DNA of 8,075 nucleotides from Pseudomonadota bacterium (GTDB taxonomy: Bacteria > Pseudomonadota > Gammaproteobacteria > Burkholderiales > Burkholderiaceae_C), in the NCBI GenBank assembly GCA_023422975.1, contig JAFAGF010000155.1, forward strand, positions 1 through 8,075, written 5' to 3'. The notes beneath the pieces were generated by a model. It saw only the letters and a program-made list of their open reading frames with translations. It made no database searches and was not told the DNA's origin. Below, piece by piece: positions 1 to 7,076 of the stretch (its first letter is position 1; the number at the start of each line of letters is the position of its first letter). The position numbers were made by a program, and so were the translations under genes.

Positions 1-57
1 TAGGGTTTGCAACGACCATGTTGATTGCAAGTCTTTGAGTTTGAAAGTTTGTTGAGC

Positions 58-1161
58 ATGAGCCAGTCTGTCCGTGCGGCCTATGAGGCCGAACTCGCCG
101 CCAAAGGTTTTACTGCCGACCCCGCACAACTGCGCGCTGTCGATGCGCTGCAGCGCTGCGCCGACGACTGGGCGGTTTACAAGTCCAAGCGTTCCAACGC
201 GCTCAAGAAGATTTTTCAAAAGCCCGAGATTCCGCGCGGCGTGTACATGTACGGCGGCGTAGGGCGGGGCAAAAGCTTTTTGATGGACTGCTTTTTCAAT
301 GCAGTGCCCTTGAAGCGCAAAGTGCGTTTGCACTTTCACGAATTCATGCGCGAGGTGCACCGTGAGTTGCATCTGCTGCAAGGCACGCAAAACCCGCTGG
401 ATGCGCTGGGTGCCAAGATCGCCAAGCGCTACAAGCTGATCTGTTTTGACGAATTCCACGTGGCGGACATCACCGACGCCATGATCTTGCACCGCTTGCT
501 GGTGTCGCTGTTTGATAACGGCGTAGGTTTTGTGACCACGTCCAACTTCACACCCGACGGCCTGTACCCGGACGGCTTGCACCGCGACCGCATCTTGCCG
601 GCGATTGATTTGCTCAACGCCACGATGGATGTGGTGAATGTAGACAACGGTACCGATTACCGCCGCCGTACGCTGGAGTTGGTCAAGCTCTACCATTGTC
701 CGTTGGGCGCAGAGGCAGATGCCTCCATGGTCGAGGCGTTTGCACAGTTGGCTGATGTGTCAGACGAAAAACCGGTTTTCAAAATCGAATCGCGCGAGAT
801 TCCCGCAGTGCGCCGTGCTGGGGGCGTGATTTGGTTTGATTTCCGTGAGCTGTGCGGTGGCCCACGCTCGCAAAACGATTATCTGGAAATTGCCAGCCAG
901 TTCCACACGGTGCTGCTGTCCAACGTGCCATACATGCCGGTGAACATGGCGTCGCCCGCACGCCGCTTCACGTGGCTGATCGATGTGATGTATGACCGCC
1001 GCGTGAAGTTGGTCATGTCGGCGGCAGTGCCGCCCGAGCAGCTGTACACGGAAGGGCCGCTGGCGCATGAGTTTCCGCGTACAGTGTCACGCTTGAACGA
1101 AATGCAATCTCAGGAATTCCTCGCACTCGAGCGCCGGGTGGTGGATACCGGGTTGACCTGA
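58..1161 (+). CDS. zapE: Cell division protein ZapE (AFG1-like P-loop ATPase)
   Basis: ZapE is a cytoplasmic ATPase of the AFG1/LACE1 family that, in Escherichia coli, joins the division site late and modulates FtsZ assembly. The 367-residue protein (about the family's usual length) has a Walker A motif GGVGRGKS at residues 66-73 and a Walker B motif with DE at 131-132 inside LICFDEFHVAD. It also carries the family blocks HFHEFMREVH, TTSNF (sensor-like), GLHRDR and, near the C-terminus, RFTWLIDVMYDRRVKL and EFPRTVSRLNEMQS. The reading frame is open from a TTG at 25, but I chose the ATG at 58 because family members start close to this point (MSQSVRAAYEAEL). Only a weak GAAAG lies 10 nt upstream. 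In Burkholderiales I recall zapE following the 2-oxoglutarate dehydrogenase genes, ending with lpd. Only 57 nt are visible upstream, so this cannot be confirmed here. Family assignment is firm; the exact start is less so. Confidence 0.93.
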   Translation: MSQSVRAAYEAELAAKGFTADPAQLRAVDALQRCADDWAVYKSKRSNALKKIFQKPEIPRGVYMYGGVGRGKSFLMDCFFNAVPLKRKVRLHFHEFMREVHRELHLLQGTQNPLDALGAKIAKRYKLICFDEFHVADITDAMILHRLLVSLFDNGVGFVTTSNFTPDGLYPDGLHRDRILPAIDLLNATMDVVNVDNGTDYRRRTLELVKLYHCPLGAEADASMVEAFAQLADVSDEKPVFKIESREIPAVRRAGGVIWFDFRELCGGPRSQNDYLEIASQFHTVLLSNVPYMPVNMASPARRFTWLIDVMYDRRVKLVMSAAVPPEQLYTEGPLAHEFPRTVSRLNEMQSQEFLALERRVVDTGLT

Positions 1162-1170
1162 TTCCACACT

Positions 1171-1842
1171 ATGAAATTCTCTCGCTTGCTCCCTTTGACA
1201 TGTAAAGCGCTGGCACTGGGTGTGCTGGCCGTCGCTGCGCACGCACAAGATGCGGCGCTGGATGCCGATAAAGCCCACGAAGCGCTGTTGCAGGAGCGTG
1301 CACAAGCGCGCGTGCAGGAGCGTGCCGAGATTGCGCGCGAGCGCAGCGTCATTGAAGCGCGCAAGCAAGCTGCGGAAAAAGCCTGCTGGCAGCGCTTTGC
1401 GGTGGAGAACTGCTTGTCCAAAGCGCGGACTGCTGCGCGCGAAGAAGACAATGTGCTGCACGAGCGAGAGCTGCGCCTGAACCGTGAAGAGCGCCAGGAA
1501 AAGGCCGATGAACGGTTGCGTGCCATTGAGCGCAAGCAGCGGGAGAAGCCAGCACCTGCGCCGGTCACCGTCACGCCGCGCGATGGCTCGGGCGTGCTCA
1601 GCACCGAAACCCGTGCCACAGAAGCCCAAAAGCGCGCTGCTGAACAAGCGCGCCGCGTGCAGTCGCATGAAGCGTCGGTTGCTGCCAAGCAGCAAACGCA
1701 AGCACAGTCCCGCGCCAAGGCGGCGCAAGAGTACCAAGCCAAGCAAGCAGAGGCCGAGGCACGCCGTGCCAGCAAGGCCGATGAAATTGCACGCCGCAAG
1801 GGCGCGCCACTGCCCATTCCTGAAACTCTTCCCAAGCCTTAA
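1171..1842 (+). CDS. Exported, charged coiled-coil-like protein of unknown function
   Basis: I do not recognise a named family. The 223-residue product starts with a plausible Sec signal peptide: basic MKFSR, a hydrophobic stretch ending ALGVLAVA, and an AHA|Q cleavage site after residue 25. The mature part is therefore probably periplasmic. It is dominated by Ala, Arg, Glu, Gln and Lys in heptad-like order (about 30-127 and 143-212), suggesting two long helices or coiled coils. A Pro-rich hinge (PAPAPVTVTP, about 127-137) separates them. The only two cysteines of the mature protein sit in the least repetitive segment, CWQRFAVENC (C72 and C81), and could form a disulfide after export. Similar CxxRFAVxxC segments occur, from memory, in uncharacterised Burkholderiales proteins. 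The gene begins 9 nt after the zapE stop with no Shine-Dalgarno sequence, which fits translational coupling to zapE. Long antisense frames over this gene are mirror artefacts of its codon bias. Confidence 0.8.
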   Translation: MKFSRLLPLTCKALALGVLAVAAHAQDAALDADKAHEALLQERAQARVQERAEIARERSVIEARKQAAEKACWQRFAVENCLSKARTAAREEDNVLHERELRLNREERQEKADERLRAIERKQREKPAPAPVTVTPRDGSGVLSTETRATEAQKRAAEQARRVQSHEASVAAKQQTQAQSRAKAAQEYQAKQAEAEARRASKADEIARRKGAPLPIPETLPKP

Positions 1843-1848
1843 AAACAG

Positions 1849-1933
1849 GAGCGGCTAGCGCTTGATCTCACTGGCTTTCAGATATTTTTGTATCTGAAGT
1901 CCTTGAAATTACAGCGCTAACAGCTCTTTTTTT
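1849..1933 (+). terminator. Long branched intrinsic-terminator-like structure
   Basis: The outer stem pairs GAGC (1849-1852) with GCTC (1923-1926), then, past a 3x3 internal loop, TAGCGCT (1856-1862) with AGCGCTA (1913-1919). Seven T's (1927-1933) follow directly. Inside it lies a second perfect hairpin, TTCAGATA (1877-1884) with TATCTGAA (1891-1898), loop TTTTTG, lengthened by a T·G pair and GG/CC (1873-1874 with 1901-1902) across one mismatch. The arms with AGCGCTAACAGCT and a T run resemble a short inverted repeat I remember as frequent between Comamonadaceae genes; that resemblance is recollection, not a search result. It would end the zapE transcript but lies only 15 nt before the next start codon. 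A shorter T5 on the other strand could also make it work in reverse. Confidence 0.7.
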
Positions 1934-1948
1934 CTTTATTACTCCGCC

Positions 1949-3994
1949 ATGAATTTGCACGACCAGGTTGCAGCCGCTTTTTCGCAAGACGGCTGGCTCT
2001 CGCGTGCAGAGCCGCATTTCCGCCCGCGTACGGGGCAAACGGCCATGGCGATGGCGGTGGCGCACACCATCGACACCGGGGGGGTGCTGGTGGTGGAGGC
2101 GGGCACCGGGGTGGGAAAAACCTTCTCTTATCTGGTGCCGTCGCTGCTCAGTGGCAAACGAGTGGTGATTTCTACGGCCACCAAGGCCTTGCAAGACCAG
2201 CTGTATCTGCGCGATTTGCCGCGCTTGGTACAGGCCTTGGGCTTGCCCTTGCGTATTGCACGCCTCAAGGGGCGCTCCAGTTATCTGTGCCTGCACCGCT
2301 TGGGGCAGGTGCACCAAAGCAAAGTGCCGCTGGACCCGCAGGTGCTGCGTGCCGTGGCACGCGTGCAAGACTGGTCGCACGGCACACGCACGGGCGATCT
2401 GGGAGAGCTGCCCGGGTTGGCGGAAAACTCTACGGTGGCTGCCATGGTCACCTCCACCAAAGACAACTGTGTGGGTAGCAGCTGTGCGCATTGGGAACAA
2501 TGCCACGTCAACACAGCCCGCGCGCAGGCGTTAGAAGCGGACATTTGCGTGGTGAACCACCATCTGTTTTTTGCCGATATGGAGGTGCGAGACTCCGGAG
2601 TGGCGCAGTTGCTGCCCACCGCAGGCGTGGTAGTGATGGATGAGGCGCACCAACTCAATGAGACCGGCATTCAGTTTGCGGGCTGGGTGCTGGGCACGCG
2701 CCAGCTACAAGGCTTTATCAAAGATGCGTTGGCCGATGTGACACTGCATGCGCGAGGGCTGGCCGACTGGATGCAGTTGCTGGGTGCGTTGGAGCACGCC
2801 ATCAACGAATGGCGTGCCGTGGGTGGTGGCAGCCCCCCTGGCACGCGGCTGCGCTGGTTGGGTGCGGCGCCGGAGACCTTGCCGGAGGCCGCGTGGCGCC
2901 GCGGCCTGCATGGCGTGGGGCAGTCCATGCGGGCACTGTTGATGGCGCTGGCCAGTGTGGCAGAAACTGCCCATGCCTTGATCCCGCTGTATGAGCGTGG
3001 GGCGCGCTTGCTTGCGCAACTGGCCAGTTTTGCGCAGCCTGTGCCTGATGATGCGGTGCGCTGGCTGGAGGTGCAGCGCCAGCACCTGCGGCTGATGGAG
3101 TCGCCCTTGAGCATTGCCCGGCTGATGCGTGAACACATGGAGCAAGAGGGCGATGCGCAATCGTCGCCTGCATCACAGAAAGCATGGGTGTTTACCTCCG
3201 CCACCTTGGGCGATGACGACGATCTGCGCTGGTTTACAGAAACCTGCGGGCTGCGCAATGCGCAGGTGCTTAAGGTGGAGAGTCCTTTCGACTACACGCA
3301 CCAGGCGGTGCTGTATGTGCCTGAGGAATTTCCTGAGCCTGCGCAGCAAGCGGCTCACAGCGCAGCGGTAGCGCAACTGGCAGGTGATGGTGCGCAGGCT
3401 TTGGGCGGGCGCACCTTGGTGCTCACCACCACGCTTAAAGCCTTGGATGCGATTGGTGCACAGTTGCAGCAGCGCTTTGGCATGTTTGAGCCCATTGATG
3501 TACTGGTGCAGGGCCAAGGCCCCAAGCATGCTTTGATGGAACGCTTTCGTGCCGGCGTAGTGAACGGGCGCGGTTGTGTGCTGGTGGCTTCATCGACGTT
3601 TTGGGAGGGGGTCGACATCCCAGGCGATGCCCTGCAGTTGGTGGTGATTGATAAATTGCCTTTTCCGCCACCCGATGACCCCTTGGTGGAAGCCCGCTCG
3701 CGCCAACTGGAGGCAGTGGGGCGCAGCCCTTTTGGTGACTACATGCTGCCAGAGGCGGCAATGGCATTGAAACAAGGTGCGGGGCGCTTGATTCGCCGCG
3801 AAACCGATCGGGGCATCTTGGTGGTCGCAGACACGCGCCTGCGCTCCAAGGCTTATGGCAAACGCCTGGTACAGGCCTTGCCACCCATGCGCAGAATTGG
3901 CACCCATGCAGCGTGGCTGGCTGCGCTGCAGGCACTGGCAACTTCGGAGCCGGAGCCGCTTTCGGGTGGCCGTGAGGTGAAGGGGGCTGGCTGA
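1949..3994 (+). CDS. yoaA: ATP-dependent DNA helicase, YoaA/DinG family (iron-sulfur, XPD-like)
   Basis: This is a superfamily 2 helicase of the XPD/DinG group, which unwinds DNA 5' to 3' using ATP and an iron-sulfur cluster. E. coli YoaA works in repair of stalled forks with the clamp-loader subunit HolC. In the 681-residue protein I see the Q-like RTGQ (27-30), Walker A AGTGVGKT (51-58), four candidate cluster cysteines at C114, C174, C179 and C185, then VNHHLFFAD, DEAH (231-234) and SATL (417-420). These are followed by FWEGVDIPGD (551-560), DKLPFPPPDDPL and QGAGRLIR (609-616). The FWEGVD and DKLPF..PDDPL blocks match YoaA better than DinG, whose equivalents differ. It is longer than E. 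coli YoaA (636), mainly in the helical region before SATL. No clear Shine-Dalgarno precedes ATG 1949, and I see no LexA-type CTGT-N8-ACAG site in 1843-1948. All motifs are intact, so it should be active. The symbol is by family resemblance. Confidence 0.93.
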   Translation: MNLHDQVAAAFSQDGWLSRAEPHFRPRTGQTAMAMAVAHTIDTGGVLVVEAGTGVGKTFSYLVPSLLSGKRVVISTATKALQDQLYLRDLPRLVQALGLPLRIARLKGRSSYLCLHRLGQVHQSKVPLDPQVLRAVARVQDWSHGTRTGDLGELPGLAENSTVAAMVTSTKDNCVGSSCAHWEQCHVNTARAQALEADICVVNHHLFFADMEVRDSGVAQLLPTAGVVVMDEAHQLNETGIQFAGWVLGTRQLQGFIKDALADVTLHARGLADWMQLLGALEHAINEWRAVGGGSPPGTRLRWLGAAPETLPEAAWRRGLHGVGQSMRALLMALASVAETAHALIPLYERGARLLAQLASFAQPVPDDAVRWLEVQRQHLRLMESPLSIARLMREHMEQEGDAQSSPASQKAWVFTSATLGDDDDLRWFTETCGLRNAQVLKVESPFDYTHQAVLYVPEEFPEPAQQAAHSAAVAQLAGDGAQALGGRTLVLTTTLKALDAIGAQLQQRFGMFEPIDVLVQGQGPKHALMERFRAGVVNGRGCVLVASSTFWEGVDIPGDALQLVVIDKLPFPPPDDPLVEARSRQLEAVGRSPFGDYMLPEAAMALKQGAGRLIRRETDRGILVVADTRLRSKAYGKRLVQALPPMRRIGTHAAWLAALQALATSEPEPLSGGREVKGAG

Positions 3995-4106
3995 ACCCTA
4001 AACTAAATGCTTTGGTGAGTTCAAAGGGTGAACTGACAAGGTTGCGAAGAGGACTTAAAGAAAGCATCCTCTCTCTTTGTGCATGGCAACTCAGATGAGT
4101 GAAACG

Positions 4107-4135
4107 CCTTTCCCAGCAAACGCTGGGGAGGTTTT
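4107..4135 (+). terminator. Probable intrinsic terminator after the helicase gene
   Basis: A GC-rich hairpin pairs CCCAGC (4112-4117) with GCTGGG (4122-4127) around an AAAC loop. Further pairing of CCTT (4107-4110) with GGAG-G (4128-4131) extends it across a one-base bulge. TTTT (4132-4135) follows on the plus strand. It is about 110 nt past the helicase stop codon, between convergent genes. A weaker alternative lies nearer the gene: AGAGGA (4048-4053) with TCCTCT (4067-4072), followed by CTCTTT. On the minus strand the same hairpin has only a poor T run, so it is less convincing as the terminator of the cyclase gene. Confidence 0.5.
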
Positions 4136-4208
4136 GCATCCGCAGATGCCTGCTGAGAATGCAGCGCTCCCGCAGAGCGCCAGAGGTGCGATTTTGTCTG
4201 TTTCTGGC
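4136..4208. other. Cluster of small hairpins in the convergent spacer
   Basis: Right after the terminator hairpin come GCATC/GATGC (4136-4140 with 4145-4149, loop CGCA) and GCGCTC/GAGCGC (4164-4169 with 4175-4180, loop CCGCA). A wider pairing, GCCAGA (4179-4184) with TCTGGC (4203-4208), reaches into the stop codon of the cyclase gene. A competing short pairing CTGC/GCAG (4150-4153 with 4161-4164) exists. No T run follows any of them on either strand. On the minus strand this is the 3' untranslated region of the cyclase mRNA. It matches no riboswitch or small RNA that I can recognise. The hairpins are visible; any function is unknown. Confidence 0.4.
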
Positions 4209-5464
4209 TACCGGGGAACCGCAGGCGAATTCAGCTCCGCTGTCTGCACGGTCTCATGCGCCAGCATCCCGGGCTTGGTGCTCTGCAGCGTACGCGGTTC
4301 ATCGGGTGACTGAGCTGTCTCTACGCGATTGCGACCAGCAGCTTTACCGCGGTACAGCGCCTTGTCTGCAGCGTGCATGGCTTCATCCAGAGCAGCTGCA
4401 TAGCGGAAGAGGTGGGAGACGCCAATGGTGACGGTGCAGCGCAGTGGCTGCGGGCTTTCTGTGATGTCTATGGCATGCGCTTGCAGCATGGCGCGCAGCC
4501 GCTCGGCCAAGCGCAGAACGCCAGCTTCGTCCGTGTCTAAGCAGATGACGACAAATTCTTCACCACCGATGCGGCCCACCAAATCACCGCGGCGCGCGGT
4601 GGTGCGCAGCACTTGCGCCACGTGACACAGCACTGCATCTCCGGCAGGGTGCCCATAGGTGTCATTGATGTTTTTGAAGTGGTCAACGTCCAGCAGCAGC
4701 AGGTAAGCAGGCGCGGTGTGGCGAGCGTTGAAAAACAGCTGCAGTGCTTCGCCCAGGCCCCGGCGGTTGAGCAGTTGTGTCATGGGGTCACGGGCGGCCA
4801 TGTCGCGCAGCTTATCGGTCAAGCGGCGCAGCACCAGCCAGACGATGGAGGGGGGAAAGATGGTGGCCAAAGAAGACATGTAAATGTAGAACACGGTTTG
4901 AAAGCTGCTGTCCATTTGCAGAGCTTCCAAACCTCCATCCACAATTTTGAAGAATTTCAATGCATTGAGAACGCAGATGCCGCTGATCAGCAGGGCGAAA
5001 AACACCATCTCGCTATACAGATCTTTGGCAAAAGTGCGCACACCATAGATGACCGTCAGGGTCATGACGAAAAACAGCAGCGCAGACATGCCTGCCAGCA
5101 TTGCGTAACGCGCGGTAGGGCCAAGGCTCCACTGCACCAGTGCTTGCGCGGCTCCATACAGCACCGCGAATGCGATCAATGGGCGCCACAAAGGTACGGC
5201 ATGGCCAAAGAAACGCATGGCACCCAGCCAGTAGGCAATCGGGGAGGCCAGTGTGAGAACGTGGTTGGCCACGCTCATGCCGCTCCATGATGGAGCTCCT
5301 TCGGCGAGTTGCAGCACATAGGCAAGCCCTAGCAAGAGGTTGCCGAGGGCAAAAAAGTCCATGCCCATTTTGTTGCCGTGCAAGCGTTTGCTGATCAGCA
5401 AAAACATGACTGAAAAGCACAACAGGTGCGCGCACAGCATGCCGACGAGGATGGTTGCAACCAT
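4208..5464 (-). CDS. Membrane-bound diguanylate cyclase (7TM sensor-like region + GGEEF domain)
   Basis: Diguanylate cyclases make cyclic di-GMP from two GTP and so control motility, adhesion and biofilm. The C-terminal domain (about residues 220-383 of 418) is complete. It has DxLT-like RDPMTQLLNRRG (225-236), the metal-binding D259 in LLDVDHFKNIND, GHPAGD (271-276) and the signature GGEEF (300-304). An RxxD inhibitory-site motif (R291-D294) lies five residues before the signature, so product inhibition is expected, and AADKALYRGKAAGRN closes the domain. The N-terminal 212 residues hold about seven hydrophobic segments (roughly 4-24, 36-53, 66-86, 93-112, 119-141, 150-170, 189-212). I cannot assign them to a named sensor family. 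A 35-residue polar tail follows the domain. The gene is convergent with the helicase gene and divergent from the oxidoreductase, with no EAL, PilZ or sensory partner beside it. The ATG at 5464 has no obvious Shine-Dalgarno sequence. A cyclase assignment is firm; its signal is unknown. Confidence 0.93.
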   Translation of the reverse strand: MVATILVGMLCAHLLCFSVMFLLISKRLHGNKMGMDFFALGNLLLGLAYVLQLAEGAPSWSGMSVANHVLTLASPIAYWLGAMRFFGHAVPLWRPLIAFAVLYGAAQALVQWSLGPTARYAMLAGMSALLFFVMTLTVIYGVRTFAKDLYSEMVFFALLISGICVLNALKFFKIVDGGLEALQMDSSFQTVFYIYMSSLATIFPPSIVWLVLRRLTDKLRDMAARDPMTQLLNRRGLGEALQLFFNARHTAPAYLLLLDVDHFKNINDTYGHPAGDAVLCHVAQVLRTTARRGDLVGRIGGEEFVVICLDTDEAGVLRLAERLRAMLQAHAIDITESPQPLRCTVTIGVSHLFRYAAALDEAMHAADKALYRGKAAGRNRVETAQSPDEPRTLQSTKPGMLAHETVQTAELNSPAVPR

Positions 5465-5837
5465 GTTGGTTCAGAAAAAGTGGAATAAAGGCCGGTGTGT
5501 GGCAACGACTGGCTGCGTTGGCAGTCGCGCGCATTGCAGCGGCTTGTCAATCATGCAAAGGGCGGTTGGCCTTGCATCACACTGCCTGCCATTCAACGCA
5601 TGCAGCTTACGGTTTCATTGGTGAGTTAACGTCGCAGTGTAATGAATTGTGAATATATGCCAAGCCTTTGGGCCACTGCATGTGGTAGTTGCTTCCGATA
5701 AATGGCAGATTGCCGTAAAGCCGAGTGAAGTTGTGGCAAAAGTCGCTATGCCTTGGTGTAAGAATTTATTAAGCTTTGCACTGCTGTTCTGGGCGTACGC
5801 TTGGGCACGGAAACAAAAATACATCGGGAAGACATAC
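5465..5837. other. Divergent intergenic region without a convincing gene
   Basis: These 373 nt separate the divergently transcribed cyclase and oxidoreductase genes and must hold promoters for both. The reading frame of the oxidoreductase stays open upstream to a GTG at 5649. The 63 extra codons have no homology I recognise, and the FAD-binding domain normally starts within a few residues of its first beta strand. The part from about 5640 to 5830 is visibly richer in A and T than the surrounding genes, as expected for regulatory DNA. On the minus strand a perfect TTGACA occurs at 5550-5545, but the hexamer 17 nt further on does not resemble TATAAT. I see no tRNA or other RNA gene. Confidence 0.6.
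5553..5577. promoter_or_regulatory. Inverted repeat, possible operator upstream of the cyclase gene
   Basis: ATGCAA (5553-5558) is repeated inverted as TTGCAT (5572-5577). GG (5560-5561) and CC (5570-5571) add two pairs after skipping one base. It sits just beyond the minus-strand TTGACA (5550-5545), where an activator or repressor of the cyclase gene could bind. Only the symmetry is seen; regulator and function are inferred and may be chance. Confidence 0.25.
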
Positions 5838-6947
5838 GTGGTAGATCAAGTACAAAGCGTGGTGATTGGTGCTGGAGTCGTGGGGCTGGCGGTGGGCAGG
5901 GCCTTGGCGCAGTCCGGGCGGGAAGTGATTGTGCTGGAGGCAGCGGATGCGATTGGCACGGGCACCAGCTCGCGCAACAGCGAGGTCATTCATGCAGGTA
6001 TTTATTACCCCGCAGGTTCGCTCAAAGCACGGTTGTGTGTGCAAGGCAAGGAGCAGCTGTATGCCTTCTGCGCTGAAAAAGGGGTGGATGCACGTCGCTG
6101 CGGCAAATTGATTGTGGCCACCAGTGCCGAGCAAGTCGCGCAGTTGGCGTTGATCCAAAAAAAGGCCGAGGCCAATGGCGTGCATGATTTGCAAATGCTC
6201 AGCCGCGAGCAAGCCAAGGCCATGGAGCCTGCGCTCGAATGCTATGCCGCACTGCTGTCACCCAGTACCGGCATTGTGGACAGCCATGGGCTGATGTTGG
6301 CCTTGCAAGGCGATATGGAGAATGCCGGGGGGGCGCTGGCGCTGTTGTCACCGGTTGCATCGGCTCAAGTGCAGGCGGATGGCATTTTGATCTGCACCGA
6401 AGATGGCACAGAACTGCTGGCGCAAGAGGTGGTCAATGCCGCAGGCCTGTTTGCACCTGCAGTGGCTGGCAAGGTGCAGGGATTGGATGCATGCCATGTG
6501 CCGCAGGCTTTTTTTGCCAAGGGCAACTATTTCACGCTCAGTGGTCGTGCGCCATTTAGCCATTTGATTTACCCGGTGCCAGAAGCGGCAGGCTTGGGCG
6601 TGCACTTGACGCTGGATTTGGGCGGCCAGGCCAAGTTTGGCCCCGATGTGGAGTGGGTAGACAGCCCCGATCAGTTGCAAGTTGACCCACAGCGTTGTGA
6701 AGGCTTTTATGCCGAAGTTCATAAATACTGGCCGGGCCTGAAGACCGGTAGCTTGGCGCCGGGTTATGCGGGCATGCGCCCCAAGATTGCTGGGCCAGGT
6801 GATGCTGCGGCCGACTTTGTGATTCAAGGCGCTGACACGCACGGCGTTGCCGGGCTGGTGAACCTGTTTGGTATTGAGTCGCCCGGTTTGACCAGTTGCA
6901 TGGCAATTGCCGATGAGGTTTTGCTGCAATTAAGCAAGAAATCTTGA
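5838..6947 (+). CDS. FAD-dependent oxidoreductase, L-2-hydroxyglutarate dehydrogenase (LhgO/L2HGDH)-like
   Basis: The protein (369 residues) belongs to the DAO-type flavoprotein group. It shares blocks with L-2-hydroxyglutarate dehydrogenases, which oxidise L-2-hydroxyglutarate to 2-oxoglutarate and pass electrons to the respiratory chain. I see the dinucleotide-binding GAGVVG (11-16) with the acidic E34 ending the second strand. The family block [18 protein letters not shown] (47-64) is followed by [28 protein letters not shown], then LIYPVPE..GLGVHLT, and the C-terminal GMRPKI and [11 protein letters not shown]. It is shorter than E. coli LhgO (about 420), and it has KGNYF where LhgO has RGEYF. 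It may therefore be a paralogous subfamily with another 2-hydroxy or amino acid substrate, so no symbol is given. I chose GTG 5838 ([13 protein letters not shown]) because it gives the usual short N-terminus and has GGGAAGA about 5 nt upstream. The frame is open back to GTG 5649. Confidence 0.85.
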   Translation: MVDQVQSVVIGAGVVGLAVGRALAQSGREVIVLEAADAIGTGTSSRNSEVIHAGIYYPAGSLKARLCVQGKEQLYAFCAEKGVDARRCGKLIVATSAEQVAQLALIQKKAEANGVHDLQMLSREQAKAMEPALECYAALLSPSTGIVDSHGLMLALQGDMENAGGALALLSPVASAQVQADGILICTEDGTELLAQEVVNAAGLFAPAVAGKVQGLDACHVPQAFFAKGNYFTLSGRAPFSHLIYPVPEAAGLGVHLTLDLGGQAKFGPDVEWVDSPDQLQVDPQRCEGFYAEVHKYWPGLKTGSLAPGYAGMRPKIAGPGDAAADFVIQGADTHGVAGLVNLFGIESPGLTSCMAIADEVLLQLSKKS

Positions 6948-7076
6948 CCTTGTGCGGCCTAGGCTGACTTGTGGGCCTCTATGCATTCGCTAAGATGGCA
7001 TCCAACACTGTTGCTATGGTCTTTGACCTTGGCGTGTGATTTCTCTTCCATTCAATGACAAAGAAAGGCTTTCATC

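Noticed and set aside
1..57. TTG at 25 as the zapE start
   Set aside because: It would add 11 residues not expected in the family. ATG 58 gives the usual N-terminus, although neither start has a strong ribosome-binding site.
1087..1835. Two long minus-strand open frames (219 and 241 codons) opposite the exported protein gene
   Set aside because: Their composition (Arg/Ala/Ser/Cys-rich) is what the complement of Ala/Glu/Lys/Arg codons gives. The plus-strand frame has a signal peptide and proper spacing after zapE.
1843..1948. LexA (SOS) operator before the helicase gene
   Set aside because: E. coli relatives are DNA-damage inducible, but no CTGT-N8-ACAG site is present; the nearest CTG...CAG spacing (CTGAAG to TTACAG) is too long.
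3435..4139. A 234-codon open frame on the minus strand, antisense to the helicase gene's 3' half
   Set aside because: It mirrors the third-position GC bias of the helicase gene. The helicase motifs FWEGVDIPGD and QGAGRLIR lie in the same DNA, and the antisense product is Pro/His-rich with no recognisable domain.
4077..4431. Small plus-strand frames (78 and 110 codons) starting in the convergent spacer
   Set aside because: They run into the antisense of the cyclase C-terminus, lack ribosome-binding sites, and cover hairpin-forming DNA that explains the spacer better.
4613..5290. A 225-codon plus-strand open frame opposite the diguanylate cyclase
   Set aside because: It overlaps the conserved GGEEF gene in antisense. 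Its Gln/His-rich product has no recognisable family and no ribosome-binding site.
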